A stretch of 64,000 bases of DNA, taken from positions 31,714,640-31,778,639 of the forward strand of contig OX422183.1 in NCBI GenBank assembly GCA_949130485.1, written 5' to 3'. The notes under the pieces were generated by a model. That model did not search any database, was not told where the DNA came from, and worked only from the letters and a program-made list of their open reading frames with translations. Below are positions 1 through 11,900 of the stretch, in pieces (the first letter of the stretch is position 1; each line of letters opens with the position of its first letter). A program made the translations under genes and the position numbers. The DNA comes from Agelas oroides. Taxonomy: Eukaryota; Porifera; Demospongiae; Agelasida; Agelasidae.

Positions 1-149
1 AAGCACTCAATAATGTCTGATATGGCTCATGGAGGCCGTTGACTTATCTAACGCGGACATTTCGAGCGTGTCATTTGTGCACTTTGAATGTGGCCGCCAT
101 TTTTTTTCGGGGTCATCCCTACATATGGCGTACTACCGTACGCCATGAT
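1..149. repeat. Dispersed repeat, copy 1
   Basis: This stretch recurs almost unchanged at 41483-41631, with only a few mismatches, and both copies stop at the same place (...CGTACGCCATGATA). Near the end there is a perfect 9-bp hairpin, ATGGCGTAC-TACC-GTACGCCAT. The shared end suggests the terminus of a mobile element, but no coding sequence or second terminus is visible here because the window begins inside it. The following 150-472 bases show no gene and would be intronic to the minus-strand ASH-domain gene. Confidence 0.7.
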
Positions 150-472
150 AAAAATGTTTTGTGGTGTTAAGTTTTCACGGTTTCATTCAATCCACAAAAA
201 ATTTTTGCGGTTGACAGTTACAATATGCCTGGAGCGTTCCTAGCAGATAGTCTACTACCAGGTATCGGGAGAGCCAGGTATCGATGGCTACAGTTGTCAA
301 TCAGACATTTACCTCGGAGTGTGTGGACGTGCGTGCACACTTATTCATTGATTATCGCCACGTAAGTTTTTTTTCGTGTGTTATATTTTCGTGGTTGGTC
401 TCGACCGTGAAATTATTTTAACAGTGAAAGTTTCCCGATCTACGGTATGCTACTATTAACATACAAACTCAC

Positions 473-647
473 CCTGAAGTGTGAAAGTGAGCATCTGACC
501 ATTATCACAGGCCATACGGAACTGTCTGCTATGGTTGCCCACCGCAGGAGGGGTGAAGGCCACAGTGAACTCTACGCGACCCCCAGGAGGAAGGTAGAAC
601 TCAGAAGGGGTGATGGAGAAGTGATCAACTTCAAGAACAGAGGAGTG
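473..647 (-). CDS. Exon of an ASH/MSP-domain (cilium-type) protein, second half of the domain
   Basis: On the minus strand this 175-bp segment is open and bounded by a good acceptor (...CTCATACAG at 648) and donor (GTGAGT from 472). It reads HSSVLEVDHFSITPSEF, then YLPPGGRVEFTVAF, TPPAVGNHSRQF and a CDNGQ...LQG end. That is the typical second half of an ASH/MSP immunoglobulin-like domain: FxVxP, a PG strand, VxFxPxxxG and a final xLxG. Such domains occur in axonemal and centrosomal proteins (HYDIN, CFAP47, CFAP74, CEP192). The exon starts in phase 0, which matches the phase-0 end of the exon at 62223-62359, whose peptide supplies the first half of the domain. Which family member this is I cannot say. 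The remaining 3' exons would lie left of the window. Confidence 0.6.
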
Positions 648-1550
648 CTGTATGAGCAAATGGTTGGTGCCAGTAAGTCACAACTACATGTACAAGAATA
701 ACCTCTACAGACCTCTATTTCACAGCTACTACCAATGAAATAAGGAGCGATGGAGATGTGGTATTCAGGATACTTACAAATGCCCCAAAATTGACCTTCT
801 CAATGTAAATTTGCCTCTGAAACAACAAAAAAGCTCCCTTAATCAGAATAGCATTTTTGTCTCAAAGTGGAGGGGGTCTACTAGAATAACACAATTCTAA
901 CAAGAAATCCTAAATAGCAGGCCAGTATCAAGAACTTTGCTCCAATGGGTAAATGAGCCCTCCAAAGGACAGAAGATAAACCTTCTTCTCAATTTTTGAT
1001 TTGGGGCTGAGAAAACGGAAATTACAAGTGTGGCTAGAACCTGGGATATCTGCATAGGCCAGCACATTAAAGACACTACTAGCAAACACCCTTTTACTCT
1101 GTTTATCAGCAATAACAGAAACAGTGGTGTGTAACAATAAAGGGTTGTGCAAACATAATAATTGCAGTCAATAACAACACGTGACAAAGAGTAATGAAGA
1201 ATTATGTAAACTGGTGTACTTTCAATGGTGTTCCTTAAACAGCACAGTTTGCTGTTCTGATAATAGCACACGAACTTGGAGCAACACATTATGGAAGTTC
1301 TGTCTTTTATTCGCAGTGAACCACCAATATATATAAGTGGTTAGCCTCCTTCCCAGACATTCACTGCCTTCTTTGATTGTTCAAAGGGAGAAGGTCTGAG
1401 AGAGCAAAACACGTGTGGTGCTGTTGGTGATACAAAGGTGAGAGAAGCAGTCCGAACACATAAACTTCACATTTTGCATTATTAAACCATCCTCAGAACA
1501 GTGAGTGGTGGCTCTGGTCCCCAAGCCTTTGACAGATAGCACATAAAACA

Positions 1551-1780
1551 GATCCTTCACTGAGAGCTGTCCCTGTGCTTATTGCGATGTCTTAGCACAT
1601 GACCAGATCTCCTAGCACATGACCAGATCCTTCACTGAGAGCTGTCCCTGTGCTTATTGTGATGTCTTAGCACATGACCAGATGTCCTAGCACATGACCA
1701 GATCCTTCACTGAGAGCTGTCCCTGTGCTTATTGTGATGTCTTAGCACATGACCAGATGTCCTAGCACATGACCAGATCC
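1551..1780. repeat. 75-bp tandem repeat, three copies
   Basis: Units begin at 1551, 1626 and 1701, each starting GATCCTTCACTGAGAGCTG. Differences between units are one or two bases. Every unit also holds an internal duplication of TAGCACATGACCAGAT. A partial fourth unit begins at 1776. Confidence 0.9.
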
Positions 1781-2215
1781 ACCAAGCCTTCCTTCTCTGT
1801 ATTCAGATACTATAAGCAATCAAATACAGTCATGGGGGAACGAGGCTAAACAATCCCATTAGAAAGATGCATGAAACTGCTAACTATATATGGTAACTGG
1901 GACGATATCAAAATAACACTTGTGTATTCTACCTTAGAGCAAATAGGGTCAGGGAGTAGCAAAAAAGTGCATAGCCCTTAAATAGAAGAGAAGGAGCAAC
2001 TTCGGCTATTGCAAACACAGATAAAATGGAAGCAAAGATTGGCACATTGAAAGTCCTCACTTACTAATTAGGACTTAAGTTAAATTATAAATCACTAGTT
2101 TCCCAATTACTTAATTATCAATAACTGCCTTTTCATTCAACAAAGAAGTTGACTACAGCAAAGAAGAATTGCGTAAACATTCACATAGATTATTCAAAAC
2201 AAATTGCATATACAT

Positions 2216-2225
2216 ATATAAAAGT
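2216..2225 (+). promoter_or_regulatory. TATA-like box of the first array gene
   Basis: TATATAAAAG lies about 190 bases before the chosen ATG. It sits at the same place in a conserved upstream block (an ATTCA...TTATTCAAAA segment just before it) as the TATA-like boxes of the genes at 8976 and 15819. Confidence 0.4.
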
Positions 2226-2413
2226 GCATCACAGCTTATACGTATATCTTCCTTCTAAGTCAGAGAGTTTACAAGTGCTAAAGAGTGACCAAGGTTTGTC
2301 AGAATGAGATATAGCGGTATGACTATATCAGAGCTTGCTTTAATGCCTACTGCTTTATGTCTATTAGATTCTCAAAGAGTACTCTGTACATCCAGAAGAG
2401 CCTAATGTCTGAA

Positions 2414-5400
2414 ATGTATCCCCACTGGTTACTTGTGCTGTCCTGCTTCCTTGTGCTATCCTGGACTGCCACAGCAGAGCAATTCTATGTCGTACCCAGC
2501 AGCAACAGGAGTTGCCCTGGGGAGCATTGTTTCACCCTTACTGAAATAGTACTAAACCCATCTCGGTACTTTGCTTCTGACACAATCATCAAATTTCTGC
2601 CTGGGAACCACCAAACAAATGTAACTATGAATCTCAGTGTGCTGATCAAGGATGTGAGGAATATCTCCATGATCGGATTTGATCATACTGACAACAGCTC
2701 AAAGAGTGTGATTCAATGTACAGGACCACTAGGATTTGCATTCATAAATGTCACCACACTCAAGATTGCAAGACTAATTTTCTCATTCTGTGGAGCATCC
2801 TTACAGTTTACAGTCAATAAGTTTCCCAAAAAAGGGTCTAAAATGACTTTCTTCTTCCTAAAAACAACTAATGTAACCATATCTGAGGTGAACATAAGTA
2901 ATTCAACAGAAGCAGGATTAATAGGAATCAACATGTTCGGATTTTCAAACATCTCCCAGACAATATTCAGTGGTAACAGACCAAACTGCTTGATAATCTT
3001 TCAGGAGTTATTTAAATTAGACTTTGTTCCACCTACTGATTTTAACATTGCCAACTCGCAAGTGATGTTTGGAGAGAAACCAAAACATTTACGATCTTAT
3101 CATAGTTGGGGTGCCACTGGACTTGGGATTTTTCTGACACAAACTACATACAAAGTTTACATTCACATGAACCATCTTAACACATACAATAATATGAAAA
3201 AGGAACATTGGAATGGCAATCTTCAGTTTGTCATTACAAACTGGGAATGTCCGTCTTCACTGATTCGAGCCAAAAATATTACAAGCACTAACATAGAGGA
3301 GATGGGTGATAAAACATGGTTATACCTACAGTATATGAGTAAGAAACGTGGTAACTTAGCAAGTTGTAAATTTGTAAAACCAGCTGAAGAGAAATACACA
3401 GTGCACATTTCAGATAGTCACTTTGATGGGGTGATTATGCGAGTGAATACAAATATGAAGTATTGTGATACTAGAATAAAACTACAGAACATTACTACAC
3501 AAGACACTCTACTTCACATTTCAAAAATGAAGTATATTGAAATACAAGATATGATTGGTCAACGTTCAGGAATGTCAGCAGACGACAGTAACATCACAAC
3601 TTTAAGATGCTACTTCATGTATGTGCGGAATAAATACAGAAGTTTGGTCAGCTTCTTCAGAAGCAATATATCCTTTTATGATGCTAAATTCATTGGAAAT
3701 AAGGTGCAACAAGATACTGTGTTACTTGGCAACAACTCAACAATAAAGTTTCAACATGCAGCAGAGCTAGTGGAAAATAAAGCCCGGTTGGGCGGTGCCA
3801 TAGCACTGTACAACAGTTCTCAATTGGTTTTTGAGAAACAAAGTAATGTCAGCTTCCTGAGAAATTATGCCCAGCTGTACGGTGGTGCAATATTAGTTGA
3901 TAAATCAAGATTAGTCGTGGAATCAGAAGCAAGGATAGTGTTTATAGAAAATGAAGCCTATAACGGTGGAGCACTAGCATTTCAAAATGATGCCAGAATA
4001 ATGTTGAAATCACACAGTCAAATCACCTTCAAAAAAAATCATGCTCTGCAATATGGAGGTGCCTTATATGTAGAAGAACCAACACCAGAAATCCATTTTC
4101 TTCATTTGTATAGTTACACAATTAGATGTTTCTTCGACCTGCCACCACATTTCCATACAATTCCAAGATTGATGTTCGCAAACAACACTGCTGATACTGC
4201 TGGTAGTAGCCTCTACGGTGGATGGGTCAATTTCTGTACCAACAGCAAAGGTAAACCAGGCACACTTGTTTTCAATGAAATGTTTCATTTTCAACCTCTA
4301 CCAGCAGTATCTTCTAATCCCACAAGAGTTTGTGTATGTATCAACGATCTTCCTGACTGCACCATCACCCACTACAATGTCACAGCCTACCCTGGTGAGA
4401 CATTTCAAATACCTGCAGTTGCAGTGGGACAAATGCTTGGAACAGTACCTTTTACAGTACAGAGTAGGTTCTCTTCAGTTAACTCCAGTACCCCACCAAA
4501 ACTGAAATCATTACAGAAAACACAAGTGGTCAGAAAAGGTTGCACAAATTTAACATACACTATTGTATCTAGTTTTTACAATGAAGACATGACGTTGACA
4601 GTAGACAAAATTGATAAGCTACCTACCCATTTTATCATTCAATATTCAGATAAAAACCAACTTCCTCTAGTATTTAGGAACCTGCACGTACATATTCAAC
4701 TGAATCCTTGTCCATTAGGGTTTGTGTTGAACAATTCCTCATGCATCTGCCATCCCAAACTACATTATGGCTGCAACATTGACACCCAGAAGGTCTACAG
4801 ACAATCAACAACATGGATCAATGCAACGCTTACTAATACTTCACAGTATGGGGTCTTATTCCATGAGCACTGCCCATTTGACTACTGTAAGCCTAAAAGC
4901 TTTGATCTTGACTTGGAGGACCCTGATCAGCAGTGTGCATTCTATCGCTCTGGCATCCTCTGTGGAGCATGTCAACACAACCTCAGTCATGTCTTTGGAA
5001 CATCTGCATGTAGGGAGTGCTCAAGTCTGTGGGCTTTGCTTTGGGTTCCAGTCATTGCCTTAGCTGGGATAGCTTTAGTGGTGCTTTTGATTGTACTAAA
5101 CCTCACTGTATCTGTGGGAACAATCAATGGACTTATCTTCTATGCTAACATAGTGAGAGCCAACCATGCTACTTTCTTCCCTCCCAATACAACCAACTCA
5201 TTCCTCAGTTGGTTCATAGCCTGGATCAACCTAGATCTCAGCATTGCGACATGTTTCTACAATGGGCTGGACGCCTATGTCAAAACATGGCTACAGTTTG
5301 TTTTCCCACTCTACATCTGGTTCCTGGTCATCACAATCATAGTACTGAGCCACTACTACACACTTGCAGCAAGGCTGAGTGGTAGAAATGCAGTGCCAGT

Positions 5401-6242
5401 CCTGGCAACACTCTTCCTCGTGTCCTATGCAAAGCTACTTCGAATCATCATCACTGTATTCCAATCAACTGAGCTTGAGTACCCTGATAACTCTGTGAGG
5501 AAGGTGTGGTTTTATGATGGTAATGTTGACTACTTGAAAGGCAAACACATTCCACTCTTCACTACTCCTACTTCTCATTTCCCTTCCCTACACAGCCATC
5601 CTCATTTTCATCCAGTACCTCCAACACTGGTCCAGTTACAGAGTGCTGTTTTGGGTGAAGAAACTGAAGCCACTCTTTGATGCATACACTGGACCCTACA
5701 AAGACAGACACCGTTACTGGACTGGACTACTCCTGTTAGTTCGCATTGTACTCTTCCTCATATTCTCACTGAACACTCGTGGAAGTCCTGAGATTAATCT
5801 GCTGGCAATCATTGCAACAGTGCTCTTACTGTTCATGCAATTGGCAGTTGCTGGTGGTGTCTATAAGACATGGTCTCTGAACATTATCGAGTACTCCTTC
5901 TTCCTCAACCTTGGTATTTTGGCATCTGCCACAACGGTCACTACGTGGGGGCAAAAAGCAGTTGTATACACATCAGCTAGCATTGCGTTCGCTCTTTTCA
6001 TCCTCATTGTTGTATTCCATACAGTTACAAAGTTAAAATCTTCCCAGTTATGCAACTGGATTTCTTTAAACATTACAAGAAAAGTGCAAGTTAAGTTATC
6101 CAAACTCAGATCAGCTCTAAGGAAGCTCTGCCACAAGTGGAGAAGCACCCAGCCAAGCACTCAACCAGGAGTAAGTCACTTTTCAGTTGAACTGCGTGAG
6201 TCACTGCTGGAGTCACATGACTGTTCTGAAAGAAACTTCTGA
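2414..6242 (+). pseudogene. Beta-helix / multi-pass membrane protein, array copy 1 (frameshifted)
   Basis: Full-length member of the array family broken by one 8-bp deletion near 5561. The paralogue at 28730-32544 has TAGCTGCT where this copy has nothing. The first frame then runs on to a stop at 5678-5680, while the true C-terminal frame continues to 6242. I place the start at 2414 (MYPHW...) because it aligns with the signal-peptide start of the other copies; an upstream in-frame ATG exists at 2405. The signal peptide ends before EQFYVVPSS. The ectodomain carries GGAI/GGAL turns, the Cys-rich module is present, and the membrane segments are interrupted in the middle of the HIPLF segment. 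It is nearly identical to the 28730 copy over its last two thirds. A sequencing error or a functional truncated product cannot be excluded. Confidence 0.85.
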
Positions 6243-7379
6243 CAAGTAGTTGTGTACTATGCATTGTTTTACAAGAGAAACGTTCCTATCACCTTGACAG
6301 TTAATGGACACCAATAACGGACATGTTGAGTTTGTACACAACAAGTTATAGGCAAACAATACCCTGCAGAGTGTGAACCATTTCACATAATTTTTATTCA
6401 ATAGCATTTTTTGTAAACTATTTTAGAAATGAATGATGCAACAGTTGATGATAGAAGAAGAATAAACAGCAGCTACAACACAGTAAAGTCAGTCGCAGGC
6501 CCAGATCTCCCATCCAGTTTGTGATTGCTTACAAAACTGGAAGATGCATGGGAAGGCTGGCAAATTTTTACGCATTTCTTGCAAACTTTTTTAGCAACAC
6601 GTGATGCAATAGATACTTGTGGATATTTGTAGGATGCTCACTTAAGGTTACAGGATATAGTTTATTCATAACGTTCAACTGCGCATGCACACAGACGACT
6701 CTCTACGGACTTTGAACTGACACGATTAGTGCTGTCAAGTATTTTTTTTTCAACCAAAAATAGCGATCAGTATCTATGGATCCGAAGAGACCTAGTTACC
6801 AACGTACTTTACGATGGACAATGCAGGGGCAGACGGAGCCATTTTTTGAATATCACTGGCTGTTGTAATTTTACACAGAGGCGAAAAGTCATGAGGTGTG
6901 TACAGTTTGCTGGACAAGGGGCTATTGCTCAAAAACCAAACGACGTTTGCAACAAATGCTCTGTCTGGCCCTCGAGTATGTTGAAAAAAAGGCGATCTGG
7001 AGTATCATTCGTTGCTCCCGGTTGCTTGGGAGGTCAAATTTTGGTTCAAAAGTTTACACAGTTTGACTGTGTATGCATAACCGCTCGTACAAGTTCTCAT
7101 TGTGAAGAATGTGTTTAGGATCTCCCTTTTCATGTTCCATATTTTGCAGCTGTAGTCAGTGTTGTGTAATCACTTCGCAGTTAGTAAGTCTGAACCGTTG
7201 ACCGCGCCCCATTATGTATCCCGTACCCTTAACTGAGTCTGATGTATTACGTCACTTGGTATATGGATTGGTTCAATTTTCCATCAAAGCCATACATTTA
7301 CTACATAGAACAGAGGGTAAGACTTCCAACTGTTATTTATGCTGGTGAAAAGTATAAAGCAAATCAACATTTTATGTTT
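6243..7379. other. Intergenic spacer, copy 1 of a duplicated spacer
   Basis: Closely matches 41797-42575 and, in inverted orientation, 42576-42970. It contains the empty insertion site AACAAT at 6355-6360, which is occupied by the 9.1-kb transposon in the other copy. An ORF at 6729-7118 is not conserved in frame in the second copy. I see no gene. Confidence 0.7.
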
Positions 7380-7763
7380 TTTTGAAATCCGAAACCCTTA
7401 ACAGACGGTATCTCGGGCCGAAGACTGTGATGCAGATACTATAAATCGTGGAAAGGTCGCTTTCGCGGATTCCGGAACAGTACTTCGCTATTACATTGGT
7501 CAAACTTTACTTGCTACGTTTCGGTCCGATCCGGACCTTCTTCAGGCATACAACAACTGGGACACTGGTCAAATACAAGGTACAAATAACACAAGTGGAG
7601 TTCTTTTTATACTAAATCTCTAAGAGTCTGGCGTTCCGACGCAATGTTGTTAGCGTCTGGACGCAATGGTGTTAGCGTCCAGACGCGGCGTCTGTTAGTC
7701 CTCGATGTTGAGTCCCTCGGGCGTCAGTGTTCTGAGCTCGAAGATCCAATATCGTTCCTTCAG
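7380..7763 (-). mobile_element. 3' end of a Penelope-like retroelement, 5' truncated
   Basis: On the minus strand, 7763-7695 encodes LKERYWIFELRTLTPEGL followed by NIED and a stop. This fits the C-terminal end of the GIY-YIG endonuclease of Penelope-like elements (E..WI..L.T..P.GLN). About 150 bases downstream there is a CTGAAGA...GAAACG motif flanking a short hairpin, the arrangement of the hammerhead ribozyme core found in these elements. The homologous spacers lack this segment: the match to other spacers stops at about 7379, and the MITE remnant begins at 7763. The insertion has therefore replaced about 1.2 kb of spacer and the left part of the MITE. Confidence 0.65.
7517..7546 (-). ncRNA. 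Hammerhead-ribozyme-like core in the Penelope-like fragment
   Basis: The minus strand reads CCTGAAGAA, then GGTCC-GGAT-CGGACC, which can pair as stem II, then GAAACG. The CUGANGA and GAAA core elements are both present. I could not find a well-paired stem I, and the possible cleavage triplet GTC upstream gives only a weak stem III. The motif may be degenerate and inactive. Confidence 0.4.
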
Positions 7764-8172
7764 CAGTTTTTTCAAATAATAAGCGGCAGAGAAAACTTGA
7801 GCAAAGCCCAGGAAAGGGCTGCCTTGGCGTTTAATAGCGCCTTGAAAGCCATTCTCCGGGGTGTAAAGCGGTCAGTTTGCCAGGTAAGCAAGTAGGTTAG
7901 CGTGATTTTCGAATGTATGGGTCTGTATACGCTTACCATAGCTTTCCGTACTGCCAGGTAATGTAGCATAGTGCCATCTAGTCCCATTCTGTCGGCCATA
8001 AAGCTATCGCAACTGTATTCTGTCCATGTAGCGTGGGCGAGTTTATTCGTTCGCCCACATGTAATTAAGTTCTCTCTACCTATGACGTTTCTCACGTGAT
8101 AAATTTTACCAGGCTCTCCCCTTTCCTTTCGATTTTTCGTTCGTGCGCGGGGAGAGCCTGGGAACGAGGCTA
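7763..8172. mobile_element. Right remnant of a MITE (see 43697-44321)
   Basis: Matches the right two thirds of the complete element at 43697-44321 at a constant offset of 36,149, ending in GCCTGGGAACGAGGCTA. The left end is missing, replaced by the Penelope-like fragment. Minus-strand ORFs here are only translations of the element. Confidence 0.8.
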
Positions 8173-8388
8173 TCTCAGTACTTTGCATCTAACACAGTCA
8201 TCACATTCCTGCCCGGGAACCATCAAACAAACATCATTGAGGATCTCAGTGTGTTGATTAAGGATGTGAGAAATATCTCCATGATCGGATATTATCATAC
8301 CAACAGTGACTCAAGGAGTGTGATTCAGTGTACAGGATCACTAGGATTTGCATTCATAAATGTCACCACACTCAAGATACAACTGTGA
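8173..8388 (+). pseudogene. 5' gene fragment of the array family
   Basis: It continues in frame after the MITE end with SQYFASNTVITFLPGNHQ through FAFINVTTLKIQL and a stop. This matches roughly residues 50-125 of the complete proteins. The rest of the gene is absent and the sequence then passes into the promoter-type spacer of the next gene. The equivalent in the second block (44322-44537) still has its first exon part on the other side of the MITE. Confidence 0.85.
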
Positions 8389-8975
8389 AATTTAAAACTA
8401 TGTATGTACTGCCAGTTTGGACCACCAACAAATCTGGTTGGTGGACTTCAAGAGCACATCAGTTGAACAATACAGTACAATCAAAGGTACGTACAGTAAG
8501 ACTTTTCATGCTCCATACAAACTAACAAAATTCCCAAAGTCTGTTTTCCAACAACAGTAGCAGTAGTGTAATCATAACAAAACTACTTCACCTAACAACA
8601 GTTATGAGAGTTGAAAGTATCACTCTCATTGATAATGTGGAAAGATTTCCAAGTGCGCACATGTATACACCCTTAAGAGTAAACAACTTTGTTGAAGGGG
8701 ATTTTAAGGTGTAAACGAAATCCAAGAACCCAGTTTCCCAAAGAAAAAGTTTCTTTAACAAAATATATTGTATTTAATAACTAGCTTTTCATTGATAAAA
8801 GAAGTTGACCATAACATTCATGTAGGTTAGTTCAAAATAAAACAGGTGTATATAAGAGCATGTATTCTATTTGCCTATAATGTTGGTAGTGGCATGACCG
8901 AATTAGAGCGAAGGCAATTACACTATCCTCAAATCAATTCTCAACGGGAGCACTGGATCGAGAAGAAATCCCAAA
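8389..8975. promoter_or_regulatory. Upstream region of array copy 2, TATA-like box at 8849-8856
   Basis: A conserved upstream block shared with 15250-15818, 42980-43550, 44540-45124 and 51400-51969. It includes an AACCCAGTTTCCCAAAG segment, a TTCATTGATAAAA segment and then TATATAAG, about 120 bases before the ATG. Conservation across paralogues could reflect recent duplication as well as function. Confidence 0.45.
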
Positions 8976-11900
8976 ATGTATTTCCACTGGATATACATGT
9001 TGTCTTGCCTCTTTCTACTACCCATGGTCACAGCAGAGCAGTTCCATGTCATACCCAGCAGTGACGCAAGTTGCCCCAGGGAGCCTTGTTACACTCTCAC
9101 TGAAGTAGTACTAAACCCATCGCAGTATTTTACTTCTGACACGATCATCACATTCCTGCCTGGGAACCATAAAACAAATGCAACTAGGAATCTCAGCATC
9201 TTGATCAAGAACGTGAAGAATATCTCCATGATTGGATATGATCATACCAACAACAACTCAAAGAGTGTTATCCAGTGTACAGGATCATTAGGATTTGCAT
9301 TCATTAATATTACTACACTGAAAATTGAAAAACTGCAGTTCAATTTCTGTGGGGCACGTTTTCCCTCAAAGCTCACAGTTGAAGAGAACTTTGTGCGTCT
9401 TCATGACTTTGGAACCAAAATACCTCTCACAAATAACCACAAAGTTACTTTCTACTTCCTACAAACAATTAATGTAACCATCTCTGAGGTGGCCATAAGC
9501 AATTCCACAGGAGCTGGATTACTTGGAATCAACATGCTTGGACTATCAAACATCTCCCAGACTACACTAAATGGTAACAGACCAAACTGCTTGATTATCT
9601 TTCTGAACATTCCCTTCATCTCAGAAGCAATTCCATCTACTGCTCTCTACATTGAAGTTTCACACGTAATGTTTGGGAGGACGTCAAAATTTCTTAACTG
9701 GGGTGCCACTGGACTTGGCATTATGCTAGCACAGACTACATACAATGTCAACATTCGTATAAACAAATTTGAAGCATACAGTAATATGAAAAAGTACAAA
9801 TGGTGTGGAAATCTTCATTTCGTCCTTCAAAATTGGGCATGCCACTGTTCAGTGATTCAAGTCAAACAAATTGCAAGTTCCAGCACGGTGAATATAAAAG
9901 ATATAACACGAATATATCTTAATTCTAAAACTGCTGGTAGCACTTTACCTACCTGCAATTGCTCACAACAAGGGGAATACACAGTGCACATTTCAGAGGG
10001 TTACTTTGACAGGGTGGGCATATTGGTGGCAACATATTCAGAATATTGTGACGCTAGAATAAAACTGCAGAACATTACTGTGCACAATAGCACTACAGTA
10101 CATGCACTGTTCATTAGAGGAATGAAATCTATCGAATTCCTAAATGTAAAATTCACTTACAATAATCATAATAAAGAAACAGTATTAAAAATACATGACA
10201 GCAATATCACGGCTTCTGGAAGATGCCATTTCATCAACAACACTGGACACAGAGGTGTAGCTTTCTTATACGAAAGCAACATATTCTTTCGTCGAGAATC
10301 TGATGTCAAATTCTCTGAAAATAAGGCACAACTGGCAACAGTAATTCTTGCAAACAAGTCTACAATGAAATTTCAACAAACAGCACAGCTAGTGGGAAAT
10401 CAAGGCAGGGTAGGTGCTGCTATAGCACTATTCAACAGTTCTAAACTGGTGTTTGGGGAGCAAAGTTATATCACCTTCCTAGGGAACCATGCACAACTAC
10501 AAGGTGGTGCTATATTAGCCGATGGTTCAACAATAATTGTGGAAGCAAACACAACAATACTATTCATGGAAAACGAAGCCTATAATGGTGGAGCTGTAGC
10601 ATTGCAAAATGGTGCCAAAATAATGCTAAAATCACACAGTCGAATCATGTTCAGAAGAAATCATGCTCAGTACAATGGAGGTGCCTTGCACATAGAGGAA
10701 CCCACTTTTAAATTTAAATCCTATTTGAATATTTATAGGCTTAGATGTTTCTTCCAGCTATCACCAAAAATCAGTCCACAGGCAATTCCAAGCCTGATAT
10801 TTTCAAATAACACTGCAGATTCTGCTGGTAGTAGCCTCTATGGTGGATGGGTTAATTTTTGCACCACTAGTATAGGTAAAGTTTTCAACACAGTGTTTCA
10901 CTTCCAAGAGTCTGCACAACAACTTTCAACGGTATCCTCTAATCCCACAAGGGTTTGTGTATGCAGAGAAGACCTTCCTGACTGCAGCATCATCCACTAC
11001 AATGTAACAGCCTACCCTGGTGAAACATTTCAAATATCTGCAGTTGCAGTGGGACAAATGAATGGGACAGTTCCATTCATAGTACAGAGCAGATTTGCTA
11101 CAGTCAACTCCAGTAGCCCACCACAGATGAAACCATTGCAGAAAACACAGAGTGTCAGGAAAGCTTGTACAAATCTAACGTACACCATTATGTCAAATAA
11201 TCAAAATGAAGAGATGATATTAACAGTAGAAAAACTTGATAAGTTACCCACACAATATATCATTCAGAATCCAATTGGGAAAATAAATTCCCTTATTTTT
11301 ACAGACCTGCACTTACATGTTCAACTGAACCCTTGCCCACTAGGGTTTATGTTGGACAACTCTTCATGCATCTGTCACCCTCAACTACAACAACATGGAA
11401 TAAAATGTAACAATGACACCCAAACGGTCTACAGACAATCACCCAAGTGGATCACCACAACATTTGTAAATACTTCCCAGTATGGAGTCCTAGTCCATAA
11501 TCACTGTCCATTTGACTACTGCAAGCCTGAGAGCTTTGATCTTGACTTGGAGGACCCAGATGAGCAATGTGCATTCTATCGCTCTGGCATCCTCTGTGGA
11601 GCATGTCAGCACAACCGCAGCCATGTCTTTGGAACATCCACATGTAGGGAGTGCTCAAGTCTGTGGACCTTGCTTTGGGTCCCACTCATTGCCTTAGCTG
11701 GGATAGCTCTAGTGGTAGTTTTGATTGTGCTAAACCTCACTGTATCTGTGGGAACAATCAATGGACTAATCTTCTATGCTAACATAGTGAGAGCCAACCA
11801 TGCTACTTTCTTCCCTCCAAACACAACCAACTCATTCCTCAGCTGGTTCATAGCCTGGATCAACCTAGATCTCGGCATTGAGACCTGTTTCTACAATGGG

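Larger units (their letters stand above)
648..2413. other. Intronic spacer upstream of the first array gene
   Basis: No convincing gene on either strand. It contains the 75-bp tandem repeat at 1551-1775 and the promoter-like region of the first array gene. A minus-strand ORF at 928-1152 has no convincing splice borders, and adding it would interrupt the ASH domain, so I treat it as chance. Confidence 0.5.

Noticed and set aside
897-1289. Overlapping minus-strand ORFs as a gene or an extra ASH exon
   Set aside because: No credible acceptor and donor pair, and inserting it between 62223 and 647 would break a domain that is complete without it.
4767-5063. Recurrent alternate-frame ORFs over the Cys-rich module in every copy
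   Set aside because: They are shadows of a strongly conserved coding segment and recur only because the main frame is conserved.
6729-7118. 129-codon ORF as a conserved gene
   Set aside because: The duplicated copy at 42188 has a 2-bp difference that changes frame, and no family is recognisable.
7772-8188. 138-codon minus-strand ORF (also at 43921-44337) as a gene
   Set aside because: It lies entirely in the MITE and runs through its terminal repeat into the gene fragment; no conserved domain is visible.
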